A stretch of 64,000 nucleotides of DNA from Mycobacterium numidiamassiliense (GTDB lineage: Bacteria; Actinomycetota; Actinomycetes; Mycobacteriales; Mycobacteriaceae). The stretch lies in assembly GCF_900157365.1 (NCBI RefSeq), contig NZ_FUEZ01000004.1:62001-126000 (forward strand), given 5' to 3'. The notes beneath the pieces are model-generated. The model made no database searches. It was given only the letters and a program-made list of their open reading frames with translations, and had not been told where the DNA came from. The position numbers and the translations under genes were made by a program. Each line of letters starts with the position of its first letter. The first letter of the stretch is position 1. This document shows, piece after piece, positions 32,509 to 42,193 of the stretch.

Positions 32509-33723
32509 ATGCCTGATCCCAGGTGGACGGGTCCGCCCGAGTTCATTGCGCTGATCTTCGAGGCGGGGACTCCCTTATCGACCCTCGCGAATAACGCGGT
32601 GTGGGTCACCGAGACGGCGAACAAGGAAATCGCGGCCGGTCTCTCCACCGTCAATGCGTTCGCCACGGCCACACAGTGGCAGGGCGTGAGCGGGTTGACC
32701 TCGATGGTCACCAGCACCGGCCTCAACGCCGGATTGCACAGCCTGGTGGGCTGGACGGCACACAAGATCGGTGTCACGCAGACCGCCGTCGAGGCGTTCG
32801 TGACCGCGAGGTCCGGGGTCATTCCGTCCATGGTGTCGCAGACGAACCGCGACGAGTGGACGGTGTTGAACGCCACCAACTTCTTCGGGCAGAACACTCC
32901 CGGGATCGTCGAGCGGGACACCGAGTACTTCGGTGAGCACTGGCCGCACAATTCGGGCATCGGCTGGTCCTACTCCGCTGCGCTGTCCGCGTTGGCAGCG
33001 ATGCTGGCGGTTCCGCCGCCCCTGGCCCCGCTGGGCGCCTCCCCCGCCGCGCCGGCGGCCGCGGCCTCGGCGGTCGGTGAAGCCGCAGCGCAGGGCGGCA
33101 TGAACAATGCGCTGCAGGCCTCTAGCCAGGCGACATCGGCTGGCGGAGAGGCCGCCTCGGCGCCCGCCGAGGGCGGCAGCCAGATGAGTTCGATGATGCA
33201 GATGCCGATGCAGATGATGCAGAGCGTGATGGAGCCGATGCAGCAGATGGTCCAGGCGCCGATGCAAGCGTTCCAGAGCATCGGTCAGCTGCCGCAGAGC
33301 CTGATGGGATCTTTGGGCGGGATGTTCTCGGGCGCCGGTGGGGGCGGTGCCGGCGCGGCCGGTGCCGGGGCTGAGCCCATCTTGGCCGGCGCGACGAGCG
33401 CGGGTGGGCTCGGTGCTTCTGGCGCGGGCGGTGTCGGCGGTCTCGGGAGTGGCCTGGGCAGTTCTGGCGCGGCACTGACCAGCTACACGCGTCCCACCAG
33501 CAGTTTCGAACCGGAGGCCGGTGGGAAAGCGGCGCCGCTGCGCTCCGGCATGCTCAACGCCGCCGAAGTCCGCGGCCCGACCGCCGCAACGGGAATGGGC
33601 GGGTCGCCGATGCCGATGTCGCCGGCCGGCATGCTCGGGCACGGCAAGGAGGGCGGGGCCGATGATAAGGATGTCACCCGAGCTCGCGTCGTCATCGGAG
33701 CCGACCGGACCGACTCGGAGTAA
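32509..33723 (+). CDS. PPE family protein (ESX-linked, PPE68/69 type)
   Basis: 404 residues. PPE domain (about 1-175) with PPE at 9-11, a WxG turn (WQG, 57-59) and NFFGQNT (124-130). Then a hydrophobic Ala/Pro stretch, a Met/Gln-rich segment (about 225-275, with MQMPMQMMQS), a Gly/Ala-rich region and a charged C-terminus. It resembles the PPE encoded next to PE in ESX-1 and ESX-2 loci (PPE68, PPE69). No esxA/esxB-type genes follow; the next gene converges 3 bp later. Confidence 0.88.
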   Translation: MPDPRWTGPPEFIALIFEAGTPLSTLANNAVWVTETANKEIAAGLSTVNAFATATQWQGVSGLTSMVTSTGLNAGLHSLVGWTAHKIGVTQTAVEAFVTARSGVIPSMVSQTNRDEWTVLNATNFFGQNTPGIVERDTEYFGEHWPHNSGIGWSYSAALSALAAMLAVPPPLAPLGASPAAPAAAASAVGEAAAQGGMNNALQASSQATSAGGEAASAPAEGGSQMSSMMQMPMQMMQSVMEPMQQMVQAPMQAFQSIGQLPQSLMGSLGGMFSGAGGGGAGAAGAGAEPILAGATSAGGLGASGAGGVGGLGSGLGSSGAALTSYTRPTSSFEPEAGGKAAPLRSGMLNAAEVRGPTAATGMGGSPMPMSPAGMLGHGKEGGADDKDVTRARVVIGADRTDSE

Positions 33724-33726
33724 GCC

Positions 33727-34500
33727 CTAGCGACCCTTGCCGGGTGGACCGGCGAAGGCCTGCGCAATTTCCAGCCAGCGCTGCGCGTCCGCGCCCGACG
33801 CCGTGAGATCCAGGGCACTCAGCGGTCGTCGCTGAGTCACCAAGAAGCAGAAGTCCTCGCCGCTGCCGGTTACCCGCTGGACGGCATCCGTCGGACCCCA
33901 CGACCAGGTGTCGCCTTCGGGCCCGCGTAGCTCGACCAGAAATGGCTCGGTCGGCGGAGTCAGATTGTTGATGGCAAACGCGTAATCGCGGGTGCGTACC
34001 CCGATGTGGGCGATCGAGCGCAGTCGCTCGGTGGCCGGCCGTTTGACGCCAAGCGCATCGGCGACGTCGAGGCCGTGCGCCCACGTTTCCATCAGCCGCG
34101 CGGTGGCCATCGACGTGGAGCTCATCGGCGGCCCGAACCACGGCAGCTTGCGACCCTCGGCGACCGACAGCAGGGCCTCGTGCAATGGCTCGCGGGTGAC
34201 CCGCCAGTCGGTCAACAGTTCCGCCGGGGGCACCGCCGCCAGGTCGTCCGCGCCGGCGTCGACGAATCCGTCCGGATCCTGCGCGGCGGCGGCCAGCATC
34301 TCGGCGAAAGCTGCCTCGTCGGTCACAGCGGCGAGCGCGGCCCGGTCGGTCCACAACAGGTGCCCGATCTGGTGCGCGATCGTCCAACCCGCTGCCGGCG
34401 TCGGATCGGCCCAGCGTCCGGCATCCAGCGGGGCCACCAACGCGTCGAGATCATCGCTTTCGGCGCGCAGCTCGGCGACGAAGGGTCCTGGATCCGCCAT
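33727..34500 (-). CDS. Maleylpyruvate isomerase-family (TIGR03084-type) protein, Rv0036c homologue
   Basis: 257 residues, same length as Rv0036c. N-terminal DinB-like four-helix domain with the metal-site histidine in [15 protein letters not shown] (two His) and [13 protein letters not shown], then an SCP2-like C-terminal part (about 175-250). Family members are mycothiol-dependent isomerases or transferases in actinobacteria; substrate unknown. Ten bp downstream of the Rv0037c homologue on the same strand, so probably one transcript. Confidence 0.88.
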   Translation of the reverse strand: MADPGPFVAELRAESDDLDALVAPLDAGRWADPTPAAGWTIAHQIGHLLWTDRAALAAVTDEAAFAEMLAAAAQDPDGFVDAGADDLAAVPPAELLTDWRVTREPLHEALLSVAEGRKLPWFGPPMSSTSMATARLMETWAHGLDVADALGVKRPATERLRSIAHIGVRTRDYAFAINNLTPPTEPFLVELRGPEGDTWSWGPTDAVQRVTGSGEDFCFLVTQRRPLSALDLTASGADAQRWLEIAQAFAGPPGKGR

Positions 34501-34510
34501 CTTTGCCTCC

Positions 34511-35812
34511 CTAGCGCGCCTTCACGGGGTGGCTGCGCCGGCCGACGACGCTGTGCACGAGTAGCCCAATCAGATACAGCACCGACCCGATGACCACAAA
34601 GATCGGCGCTTGCCCGTCCGGCGGCATAAACGCCGCGGCCGTGGTGATCGCGACGATGAACGACACCCAGAACAGGGAGTCCTGAACGGCGAACACATGT
34701 CCGCGAAGGGCGTCGTCGACGTCCATCTGCATCGCCGAATCGGCGCACAGTTTGATCATCTGGCCGGTGACGCCGAGGAAGAAGCTGCAGCCGACCATGA
34801 CCGGCAGCATCAGTCCGGCACCGGCCAACTGGATCACCGCGGCGGTGGTCAGGGCGCCGTTCACCGCCACGTAGCGCCCCCACCGTCGCACGGTCGGCGG
34901 GGTCAGCAGGGTCGACACGAAAGAGCCCAGCCCCGAAGCGGCGAAGAACAGCAGAGCGATCCCCAACCCGCCGAACGCGGGGTTCTTCGTGTGATGCGCC
35001 AGCAGCAACAGCAGCAGCGAGTTGATGCCCACCACCATCCGGTGTGCAGCCAGCGCGGACAAGGCTGCCGCCACCGTCGGCTGGCGCACAATAGTGCGGG
35101 CCCCGTGCAGCCAACCGGTGACGACCGCGTAGACGGCAGATCCGTGGATCGCGCGCAGCGTGTCGTCGGGCCCGAGCACCCGGGGGCCGAAACGCAACGA
35201 CAGCAGCAACGCAATGCACACCGGGACGGCCGTGATGAAGATGATCGTCGAGGCGCCCTTGTCTCCCCCACCGACGAAAAAGCGCGGCACCAGCATGAAG
35301 TTGGCGCCCAGAAACGCAGCGATCGCGCCGGACGCGGTGGCCACCGAGTTCATCGTCACGACCTGCTCGCGCGGCACCACGTGGGGCAGCGACGCCGACA
35401 GGCCTGACGCCACGAAGCGAGCCATCCCGTTGGCCAACAGCGCCCCGAGCAACAGGGCGACCTCACCCGCCCGGACCGCCAGAATCGTGCCGATCGCGGC
35501 GATCAGGACCAGCCGGGCCACGTTGGCGCCGACCAGCACCCACCGCCTGTCCCAGCGATCCATCAGCGCCCCGGCGAACGGCCCGAGCACGGAGTAGGGC
35601 AAAAACAACACCGCGAAGGCGCGGGCGATCGCGCCGGGGTCGGCGGCCCGGTCCGGGTTGAACAGCAGCGCCCCGGCCACGGTCGCCTGGAAGAGGCCGT
35701 CACCGAACTGACTCGCCATGCGCAGCTGCATCAGCCGCCAGAAATCTGGCATGCTGCGCACCGTCCGCCACAACTCGGCGGGTGCACGCGATTGCATCCG
35801 GGTTTGAAACAC
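34511..35812 (-). CDS. MFS-type transporter, Rv0037c homologue
   Basis: 433 residues with about 11-12 hydrophobic helices. The MFS loop-2 motif appears as [20 protein letters not shown]. It matches Rv0037c throughout ([40 protein letters not shown]). Predicted inner-membrane exporter; substrate unknown. GTG start at 35812 chosen because GGAAG lies 8 bases upstream; an ATG five codons in is the alternative. Confidence 0.88.
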   Translation of the reverse strand: MFQTRMQSRAPAELWRTVRSMPDFWRLMQLRMASQFGDGLFQATVAGALLFNPDRAADPGAIARAFAVLFLPYSVLGPFAGALMDRWDRRWVLVGANVARLVLIAAIGTILAVRAGEVALLLGALLANGMARFVASGLSASLPHVVPREQVVTMNSVATASGAIAAFLGANFMLVPRFFVGGGDKGASTIIFITAVPVCIALLLSLRFGPRVLGPDDTLRAIHGSAVYAVVTGWLHGARTIVRQPTVAAALSALAAHRMVVGINSLLLLLLAHHTKNPAFGGLGIALLFFAASGLGSFVSTLLTPPTVRRWGRYVAVNGALTTAAVIQLAGAGLMLPVMVGCSFFLGVTGQMIKLCADSAMQMDVDDALRGHVFAVQDSLFWVSFIVAITTAAAFMPPDGQAPIFVVIGSVLYLIGLLVHSVVGRRSHPVKAR

Positions 35813-35939
35813 AGAACCGACTTCCAGAAAAGGGTGGGCAAAGGTCGCTGCGCTCGGCGGCGCTTCACTAACAGTACAAATATTCGTCCGGCGGCCTTGT
35901 TTTCCCCGGGCGCTACAACCGGAATGCGATGATGTTCTG

Positions 35940-36542
35940 ATGCCGTCCGAAGACCCCGAAGACTATGTCGCACCCGCCGCACAGCGGGTGCGTGCGGGTA
36001 CCTTACTGCTGGCCAACACCGATCTTCTCGAGCCAACATTCCGGCGCAGCGTGATCTACATCGTCGAGCACAACGACGGCGGCACGCTGGGTGTGGTGCT
36101 CAACCGGTCCAGCGAGACCGCGGTCTACAACGTGTTGCCGCAGTGGGCGAAACTGACGGCCAAACCGAAGACGATGTTCATCGGCGGCCCGGTCAAGCGC
36201 GACGCGGCCCTGTGTCTGGCGACGTTGCGGGTGGGCGCCGATCCCGACGGTGTCCCCGGTTTGCGGCATGTGGCCGGTCGGATTGTGATGGTCGATCTGG
36301 ATGCCGAGCCGGACCTGATTGCACCGCTGGTCGAGGGGGTGCGGATCTTCGCCGGATACTCGGGCTGGACCATCGGCCAGCTCGAGGGCGAGATTGAGCG
36401 CGACGACTGGATTGTGTTGTCGGCGTTGCCATCTGACGTCCTGGCCGGGTCGAAGGCGGACCTGTGGGGACAGGTGCTGCGGCGCCAGCCGCTGCCGCTT
36501 TCGTTGCTCGCGACCCACCCGATCGACGTCAGCCGAAACTAG
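35940..36542 (+). CDS. YqgE/AlgH family protein, Rv0038 homologue
   Basis: 200 residues. Family motifs: [41 protein letters not shown], and the C-terminal [20 protein letters not shown]. Widespread conserved protein of unknown biochemical function. Divergent from the MFS gene with a 127-bp shared upstream region. Its last codons overlap the SBF transporter gene tail to tail by 4 bp. Confidence 0.93.
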   Translation: MPSEDPEDYVAPAAQRVRAGTLLLANTDLLEPTFRRSVIYIVEHNDGGTLGVVLNRSSETAVYNVLPQWAKLTAKPKTMFIGGPVKRDAALCLATLRVGADPDGVPGLRHVAGRIVMVDLDAEPDLIAPLVEGVRIFAGYSGWTIGQLEGEIERDDWIVLSALPSDVLAGSKADLWGQVLRRQPLPLSLLATHPIDVSRN

Positions 36543-37540
36543 CGCCCCTCCCCCACCGTCGGCACTGCCGTGTCGTCGGCCCGGCGCGCCAGCGCGCTGG
36601 CGATCAGTGCGCACACCACGAGTTGGATCTGATGGAAGAGCATCAGCGGCAACATGGTCAGCCCCACGGTTGCGGCGGGGAAGAAGACCAGCGCCATCGG
36701 CAGCCCGGACGCCAGGCTTTTCTTCGAGCCGCAGAACAGCAACACGATCGCGTCCCCCCGGTCGAGCCGGCACAGCCGGCCGGTCACGGTGGTGATCGCC
36801 AGCACCGCCGCCAGCAGTGCCGCGGCGACGAGTGACACCACGATCAGCCGCCCCACGTCGACGCTGGCCCAGATTCCTTCCACCATGCCCATGGAAAAAG
36901 CCGTGTACACCACCAGCAGGATGGACCCGCGGTCGACGACCTTGAGCAGCGCCGCGTACCGGGTAATCAACCCGCCGATGCGTGGACGCATCAGTTGACC
37001 CAGCCCGAACGGCAACACCAGCTGCATCATGATGTCGCGGATCGCGCCGCCGTCGACACGACTCGCGCCGCTGGTGTCCATCAACAGCACCACCAGCAAT
37101 GGGGTCAGCACGACGCCGAGGATGTTGGACAACGACGCGCTGACGATCGCGGCCGAGACGTGACCACGGGCAATCGACGTGAACGCGATCGAGGACTGCA
37201 CGGTCGAGGGGACCAGGCACAGAAACAGCACGCCGGTGTACAGGTCGGCCGTCAGCACCGAGGGCACCAATGCGCGCGCTGCCAGCCCCAGCAGCGGGAA
37301 AATCACGAATGTGGTGGCCAACACCAGCAGGTGCAATCGCCATTGACGCACGCCGTGGAGCGCCTGCTGCGGCGATAACCGGGCGCCGTAGAGGAAGAAC
37401 AGCAGCGCGATGGCCGCCTTGGCGGCGATGGACACCATCTCGGCGGCGTGGCCGTGGGCGGGGAGCAGGGCGGCCAGAGCCACGGTCGCCGCCAGGGCCA
37501 GCAGAAACACGTCGATGATGGCCATCAGCCGCCTCACCAT
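36539..37540 (-). CDS. Bile acid:sodium symporter-like transporter (SBF-like, YfeH type)
   Basis: 333 residues, about ten transmembrane helices. Typical SBF-like segments are FFLYGARLSPQQALHGVRQW near the start, CLVPSTVQSSIAFTSIARGH in the middle and LLFCGSKKSLASGLPMALVF near the end. Putative Na+- or H+-coupled uptake or export of an organic anion; substrate unknown. The frame is open far upstream, but ATG 37540 (MVRRLMAIIDVFLLAL) starts at the first membrane helix. In M. tuberculosis, as I recall, Rv0038 and Rv0039c are adjacent, so this gene is extra there. Confidence 0.85.
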   Translation of the reverse strand: MVRRLMAIIDVFLLALAATVALAALLPAHGHAAEMVSIAAKAAIALLFFLYGARLSPQQALHGVRQWRLHLLVLATTFVIFPLLGLAARALVPSVLTADLYTGVLFLCLVPSTVQSSIAFTSIARGHVSAAIVSASLSNILGVVLTPLLVVLLMDTSGASRVDGGAIRDIMMQLVLPFGLGQLMRPRIGGLITRYAALLKVVDRGSILLVVYTAFSMGMVEGIWASVDVGRLIVVSLVAAALLAAVLAITTVTGRLCRLDRGDAIVLLFCGSKKSLASGLPMALVFFPAATVGLTMLPLMLFHQIQLVVCALIASALARRADDTAVPTVGEGR

Positions 37541-37574
37541 GGCGGCTCGGGCGCGACGGTGCGCAGGCGGCCGA

Positions 37575-37919
37575 TCAGTGGCAAGTCTGCGTGCAGACGG
37601 CGCAGCTACCGGCGCAGGCGGGGGCCCCTGCGGCCGCGGTGCGCAGCGCAAAACGTGCGCTCTGCCACGAGCCGGCGCCCAGCGTGCCCAGCGCCCCGGC
37701 CACGCAGACGATGACCACCACCAGCGCGGTCTGCGGGGAGGCGGCGAGCGCGACCACGCCGCCGGCGGCCAGCATGATCGCGGCAGCCAACTGCGTCGGC
37801 GCCAGGGCGCGCAGCGCCAGCGCGGACGTGTCGACAACCGCAGGGCGGGAAAGGGACCAGGTTCCAAAGCCGGCGGACGCCACCGCCGCACACATGCACA
37901 GCACGCCCGCGATCACCAT
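37575..37919 (-). CDS. Small membrane protein, Rv0039c homologue
   Basis: 114 residues with two or three hydrophobic helices (about 2-20, 43-60, 63-85) and a cysteine-rich C-terminus (PACAGSCAVCTQTCH). Matches Rv0039c. The ATG at 37919 lies only 39 bp from the palindrome centre, so its natural upstream region is lost in this sequence. Longer open frames running across the centre are artefacts of the symmetry. Confidence 0.85.
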   Translation of the reverse strand: MVIAGVLCMCAAVASAGFGTWSLSRPAVVDTSALALRALAPTQLAAAIMLAAGGVVALAASPQTALVVVIVCVAGALGTLGAGSWQSARFALRTAAAGAPACAGSCAVCTQTCH

Positions 37920-37950
37920 GGGCACACAATACGAAATGTGCTCGCGATGC

Positions 37951-37966
37951 GCTCGGCCGGCCGAGC
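37951..37966. other. Symmetry centre of the giant palindrome
   Basis: The centre lies between 37958 and 37959 in GCTCGGCCGGCCGAGC. There is no unpaired spacer at all. It falls 39 bp upstream of the start of each of the two divergent Rv0039c-homologue copies, and breaks the expected continuation towards Rv0040c. Confidence 0.95.
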
Positions 37967-37997
37967 GCATCGCGAGCACATTTCGTATTGTGTGCCC

Positions 37998-38342
37998 ATG
38001 GTGATCGCGGGCGTGCTGTGCATGTGTGCGGCGGTGGCGTCCGCCGGCTTTGGAACCTGGTCCCTTTCCCGCCCTGCGGTTGTCGACACGTCCGCGCTGG
38101 CGCTGCGCGCCCTGGCGCCGACGCAGTTGGCTGCCGCGATCATGCTGGCCGCCGGCGGCGTGGTCGCGCTCGCCGCCTCCCCGCAGACCGCGCTGGTGGT
38201 GGTCATCGTCTGCGTGGCCGGGGCGCTGGGCACGCTGGGCGCCGGCTCGTGGCAGAGCGCACGTTTTGCGCTGCGCACCGCGGCCGCAGGGGCCCCCGCC
38301 TGCGCCGGTAGCTGCGCCGTCTGCACGCAGACTTGCCACTGA
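37998..38342 (+). CDS. Small membrane protein, Rv0039c homologue (mirror copy)
   Basis: Exact reverse-complement copy of 37575-37919. The two copies diverge from the palindrome centre with 78 bp between their start codons. Confidence 0.8.
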   Translation: MVIAGVLCMCAAVASAGFGTWSLSRPAVVDTSALALRALAPTQLAAAIMLAAGGVVALAASPQTALVVVIVCVAGALGTLGAGSWQSARFALRTAAAGAPACAGSCAVCTQTCH

Positions 38343-38376
38343 TCGGCCGCCTGCGCACCGTCGCGCCCGAGCCGCC

Positions 38377-39378
38377 ATGGTGAGGCGGCTGATGGCCATC
38401 ATCGACGTGTTTCTGCTGGCCCTGGCGGCGACCGTGGCTCTGGCCGCCCTGCTCCCCGCCCACGGCCACGCCGCCGAGATGGTGTCCATCGCCGCCAAGG
38501 CGGCCATCGCGCTGCTGTTCTTCCTCTACGGCGCCCGGTTATCGCCGCAGCAGGCGCTCCACGGCGTGCGTCAATGGCGATTGCACCTGCTGGTGTTGGC
38601 CACCACATTCGTGATTTTCCCGCTGCTGGGGCTGGCAGCGCGCGCATTGGTGCCCTCGGTGCTGACGGCCGACCTGTACACCGGCGTGCTGTTTCTGTGC
38701 CTGGTCCCCTCGACCGTGCAGTCCTCGATCGCGTTCACGTCGATTGCCCGTGGTCACGTCTCGGCCGCGATCGTCAGCGCGTCGTTGTCCAACATCCTCG
38801 GCGTCGTGCTGACCCCATTGCTGGTGGTGCTGTTGATGGACACCAGCGGCGCGAGTCGTGTCGACGGCGGCGCGATCCGCGACATCATGATGCAGCTGGT
38901 GTTGCCGTTCGGGCTGGGTCAACTGATGCGTCCACGCATCGGCGGGTTGATTACCCGGTACGCGGCGCTGCTCAAGGTCGTCGACCGCGGGTCCATCCTG
39001 CTGGTGGTGTACACGGCTTTTTCCATGGGCATGGTGGAAGGAATCTGGGCCAGCGTCGACGTGGGGCGGCTGATCGTGGTGTCACTCGTCGCCGCGGCAC
39101 TGCTGGCGGCGGTGCTGGCGATCACCACCGTGACCGGCCGGCTGTGCCGGCTCGACCGGGGGGACGCGATCGTGTTGCTGTTCTGCGGCTCGAAGAAAAG
39201 CCTGGCGTCCGGGCTGCCGATGGCGCTGGTCTTCTTCCCCGCCGCAACCGTGGGGCTGACCATGTTGCCGCTGATGCTCTTCCATCAGATCCAACTCGTG
39301 GTGTGCGCACTGATCGCCAGCGCGCTGGCGCGCCGGGCCGACGACACGGCAGTGCCGACGGTGGGGGAGGGGCGCTAG
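38377..39378 (+). CDS. Bile acid:sodium symporter-like transporter (mirror copy)
   Basis: Identical to the 333-residue transporter at 36539-37540, inverted. Confidence 0.8.
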   Translation: MVRRLMAIIDVFLLALAATVALAALLPAHGHAAEMVSIAAKAAIALLFFLYGARLSPQQALHGVRQWRLHLLVLATTFVIFPLLGLAARALVPSVLTADLYTGVLFLCLVPSTVQSSIAFTSIARGHVSAAIVSASLSNILGVVLTPLLVVLLMDTSGASRVDGGAIRDIMMQLVLPFGLGQLMRPRIGGLITRYAALLKVVDRGSILLVVYTAFSMGMVEGIWASVDVGRLIVVSLVAAALLAAVLAITTVTGRLCRLDRGDAIVLLFCGSKKSLASGLPMALVFFPAATVGLTMLPLMLFHQIQLVVCALIASALARRADDTAVPTVGEGR

Positions 39379-39977
39379 TTTCGGCTGACGTCGATCGGGT
39401 GGGTCGCGAGCAACGAAAGCGGCAGCGGCTGGCGCCGCAGCACCTGTCCCCACAGGTCCGCCTTCGACCCGGCCAGGACGTCAGATGGCAACGCCGACAA
39501 CACAATCCAGTCGTCGCGCTCAATCTCGCCCTCGAGCTGGCCGATGGTCCAGCCCGAGTATCCGGCGAAGATCCGCACCCCCTCGACCAGCGGTGCAATC
39601 AGGTCCGGCTCGGCATCCAGATCGACCATCACAATCCGACCGGCCACATGCCGCAAACCGGGGACACCGTCGGGATCGGCGCCCACCCGCAACGTCGCCA
39701 GACACAGGGCCGCGTCGCGCTTGACCGGGCCGCCGATGAACATCGTCTTCGGTTTGGCCGTCAGTTTCGCCCACTGCGGCAACACGTTGTAGACCGCGGT
39801 CTCGCTGGACCGGTTGAGCACCACACCCAGCGTGCCGCCGTCGTTGTGCTCGACGATGTAGATCACGCTGCGCCGGAATGTTGGCTCGAGAAGATCGGTG
39901 TTGGCCAGCAGTAAGGTACCCGCACGCACCCGCTGTGCGGCGGGTGCGACATAGTCTTCGGGGTCTTCGGACGGCAT
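39375..39977 (-). CDS. YqgE/AlgH family protein (mirror copy)
   Basis: Identical to the protein at 35940-36542, inverted; the 4-bp tail overlap with the transporter is preserved. Confidence 0.88.
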   Translation of the reverse strand: MPSEDPEDYVAPAAQRVRAGTLLLANTDLLEPTFRRSVIYIVEHNDGGTLGVVLNRSSETAVYNVLPQWAKLTAKPKTMFIGGPVKRDAALCLATLRVGADPDGVPGLRHVAGRIVMVDLDAEPDLIAPLVEGVRIFAGYSGWTIGQLEGEIERDDWIVLSALPSDVLAGSKADLWGQVLRRQPLPLSLLATHPIDVSRN

Positions 39978-40104
39978 CAGAACATCATCGCATTCCGGTT
40001 GTAGCGCCCGGGGAAAACAAGGCCGCCGGACGAATATTTGTACTGTTAGTGAAGCGCCGCCGAGCGCAGCGACCTTTGCCCACCCTTTTCTGGAAGTCGG
40101 TTCT

Positions 40105-41406
40105 GTGTTTCAAACCCGGATGCAATCGCGTGCACCCGCCGAGTTGTGGCGGACGGTGCGCAGCATGCCAGATTTCTGGCGGCTGATGCAGCTGCGCATG
40201 GCGAGTCAGTTCGGTGACGGCCTCTTCCAGGCGACCGTGGCCGGGGCGCTGCTGTTCAACCCGGACCGGGCCGCCGACCCCGGCGCGATCGCCCGCGCCT
40301 TCGCGGTGTTGTTTTTGCCCTACTCCGTGCTCGGGCCGTTCGCCGGGGCGCTGATGGATCGCTGGGACAGGCGGTGGGTGCTGGTCGGCGCCAACGTGGC
40401 CCGGCTGGTCCTGATCGCCGCGATCGGCACGATTCTGGCGGTCCGGGCGGGTGAGGTCGCCCTGTTGCTCGGGGCGCTGTTGGCCAACGGGATGGCTCGC
40501 TTCGTGGCGTCAGGCCTGTCGGCGTCGCTGCCCCACGTGGTGCCGCGCGAGCAGGTCGTGACGATGAACTCGGTGGCCACCGCGTCCGGCGCGATCGCTG
40601 CGTTTCTGGGCGCCAACTTCATGCTGGTGCCGCGCTTTTTCGTCGGTGGGGGAGACAAGGGCGCCTCGACGATCATCTTCATCACGGCCGTCCCGGTGTG
40701 CATTGCGTTGCTGCTGTCGTTGCGTTTCGGCCCCCGGGTGCTCGGGCCCGACGACACGCTGCGCGCGATCCACGGATCTGCCGTCTACGCGGTCGTCACC
40801 GGTTGGCTGCACGGGGCCCGCACTATTGTGCGCCAGCCGACGGTGGCGGCAGCCTTGTCCGCGCTGGCTGCACACCGGATGGTGGTGGGCATCAACTCGC
40901 TGCTGCTGTTGCTGCTGGCGCATCACACGAAGAACCCCGCGTTCGGCGGGTTGGGGATCGCTCTGCTGTTCTTCGCCGCTTCGGGGCTGGGCTCTTTCGT
41001 GTCGACCCTGCTGACCCCGCCGACCGTGCGACGGTGGGGGCGCTACGTGGCGGTGAACGGCGCCCTGACCACCGCCGCGGTGATCCAGTTGGCCGGTGCC
41101 GGACTGATGCTGCCGGTCATGGTCGGCTGCAGCTTCTTCCTCGGCGTCACCGGCCAGATGATCAAACTGTGCGCCGATTCGGCGATGCAGATGGACGTCG
41201 ACGACGCCCTTCGCGGACATGTGTTCGCCGTTCAGGACTCCCTGTTCTGGGTGTCGTTCATCGTCGCGATCACCACGGCCGCGGCGTTTATGCCGCCGGA
41301 CGGGCAAGCGCCGATCTTTGTGGTCATCGGGTCGGTGCTGTATCTGATTGGGCTACTCGTGCACAGCGTCGTCGGCCGGCGCAGCCACCCCGTGAAGGCG
41401 CGCTAG
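40105..41406 (+). CDS. MFS-type transporter, Rv0037c homologue (mirror copy)
   Basis: Identical to the 433-residue protein at 34511-35812, inverted, including the GTG start. Confidence 0.83.
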   Translation: MFQTRMQSRAPAELWRTVRSMPDFWRLMQLRMASQFGDGLFQATVAGALLFNPDRAADPGAIARAFAVLFLPYSVLGPFAGALMDRWDRRWVLVGANVARLVLIAAIGTILAVRAGEVALLLGALLANGMARFVASGLSASLPHVVPREQVVTMNSVATASGAIAAFLGANFMLVPRFFVGGGDKGASTIIFITAVPVCIALLLSLRFGPRVLGPDDTLRAIHGSAVYAVVTGWLHGARTIVRQPTVAAALSALAAHRMVVGINSLLLLLLAHHTKNPAFGGLGIALLFFAASGLGSFVSTLLTPPTVRRWGRYVAVNGALTTAAVIQLAGAGLMLPVMVGCSFFLGVTGQMIKLCADSAMQMDVDDALRGHVFAVQDSLFWVSFIVAITTAAAFMPPDGQAPIFVVIGSVLYLIGLLVHSVVGRRSHPVKAR

Positions 41407-41416
41407 GGAGGCAAAG

Positions 41417-42190
41417 ATGGCGGATCCAGGACCCTTCGTCGCCGAGCTGCGCGCCGAAAGCGATGATCTCGACGCGTTGGTGGCCCCGCTGGATGCCGGA
41501 CGCTGGGCCGATCCGACGCCGGCAGCGGGTTGGACGATCGCGCACCAGATCGGGCACCTGTTGTGGACCGACCGGGCCGCGCTCGCCGCTGTGACCGACG
41601 AGGCAGCTTTCGCCGAGATGCTGGCCGCCGCCGCGCAGGATCCGGACGGATTCGTCGACGCCGGCGCGGACGACCTGGCGGCGGTGCCCCCGGCGGAACT
41701 GTTGACCGACTGGCGGGTCACCCGCGAGCCATTGCACGAGGCCCTGCTGTCGGTCGCCGAGGGTCGCAAGCTGCCGTGGTTCGGGCCGCCGATGAGCTCC
41801 ACGTCGATGGCCACCGCGCGGCTGATGGAAACGTGGGCGCACGGCCTCGACGTCGCCGATGCGCTTGGCGTCAAACGGCCGGCCACCGAGCGACTGCGCT
41901 CGATCGCCCACATCGGGGTACGCACCCGCGATTACGCGTTTGCCATCAACAATCTGACTCCGCCGACCGAGCCATTTCTGGTCGAGCTACGCGGGCCCGA
42001 AGGCGACACCTGGTCGTGGGGTCCGACGGATGCCGTCCAGCGGGTAACCGGCAGCGGCGAGGACTTCTGCTTCTTGGTGACTCAGCGACGACCGCTGAGT
42101 GCCCTGGATCTCACGGCGTCGGGCGCGGACGCGCAGCGCTGGCTGGAAATTGCGCAGGCCTTCGCCGGTCCACCCGGCAAGGGTCGCTAG
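41417..42190 (+). CDS. Maleylpyruvate isomerase-family protein (mirror copy)
   Basis: Identical to the 257-residue protein at 33727-34500, inverted. Confidence 0.83.
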   Translation: MADPGPFVAELRAESDDLDALVAPLDAGRWADPTPAAGWTIAHQIGHLLWTDRAALAAVTDEAAFAEMLAAAAQDPDGFVDAGADDLAAVPPAELLTDWRVTREPLHEALLSVAEGRKLPWFGPPMSSTSMATARLMETWAHGLDVADALGVKRPATERLRSIAHIGVRTRDYAFAINNLTPPTEPFLVELRGPEGDTWSWGPTDAVQRVTGSGEDFCFLVTQRRPLSALDLTASGADAQRWLEIAQAFAGPPGKGR

Positions 42191-42193
42191 GGC

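Larger units (their letters stand above)
11917..37958 (+). repeat. Left arm of a 26-kb perfect inverted repeat
   Basis: The 26,042 bases from here to the centre reappear in reverse complement at 37959-64000, position x matching 75917-x. All open reading frames in both arms have mirrored coordinates and identical translations, so there are no indels and no substitution that I could find. The outer end of this arm is set by the window edge, not by a loss of identity. Confidence 0.98.

Noticed and set aside
37410-38507. Two 310-residue open frames running across the palindrome centre (37410-38342 plus, 37575-38507 minus)
   Set aside because: They join the antisense of one Rv0039c copy to the sense of the other through the symmetry axis; only the 114-residue Rv0039c part matches a known protein.
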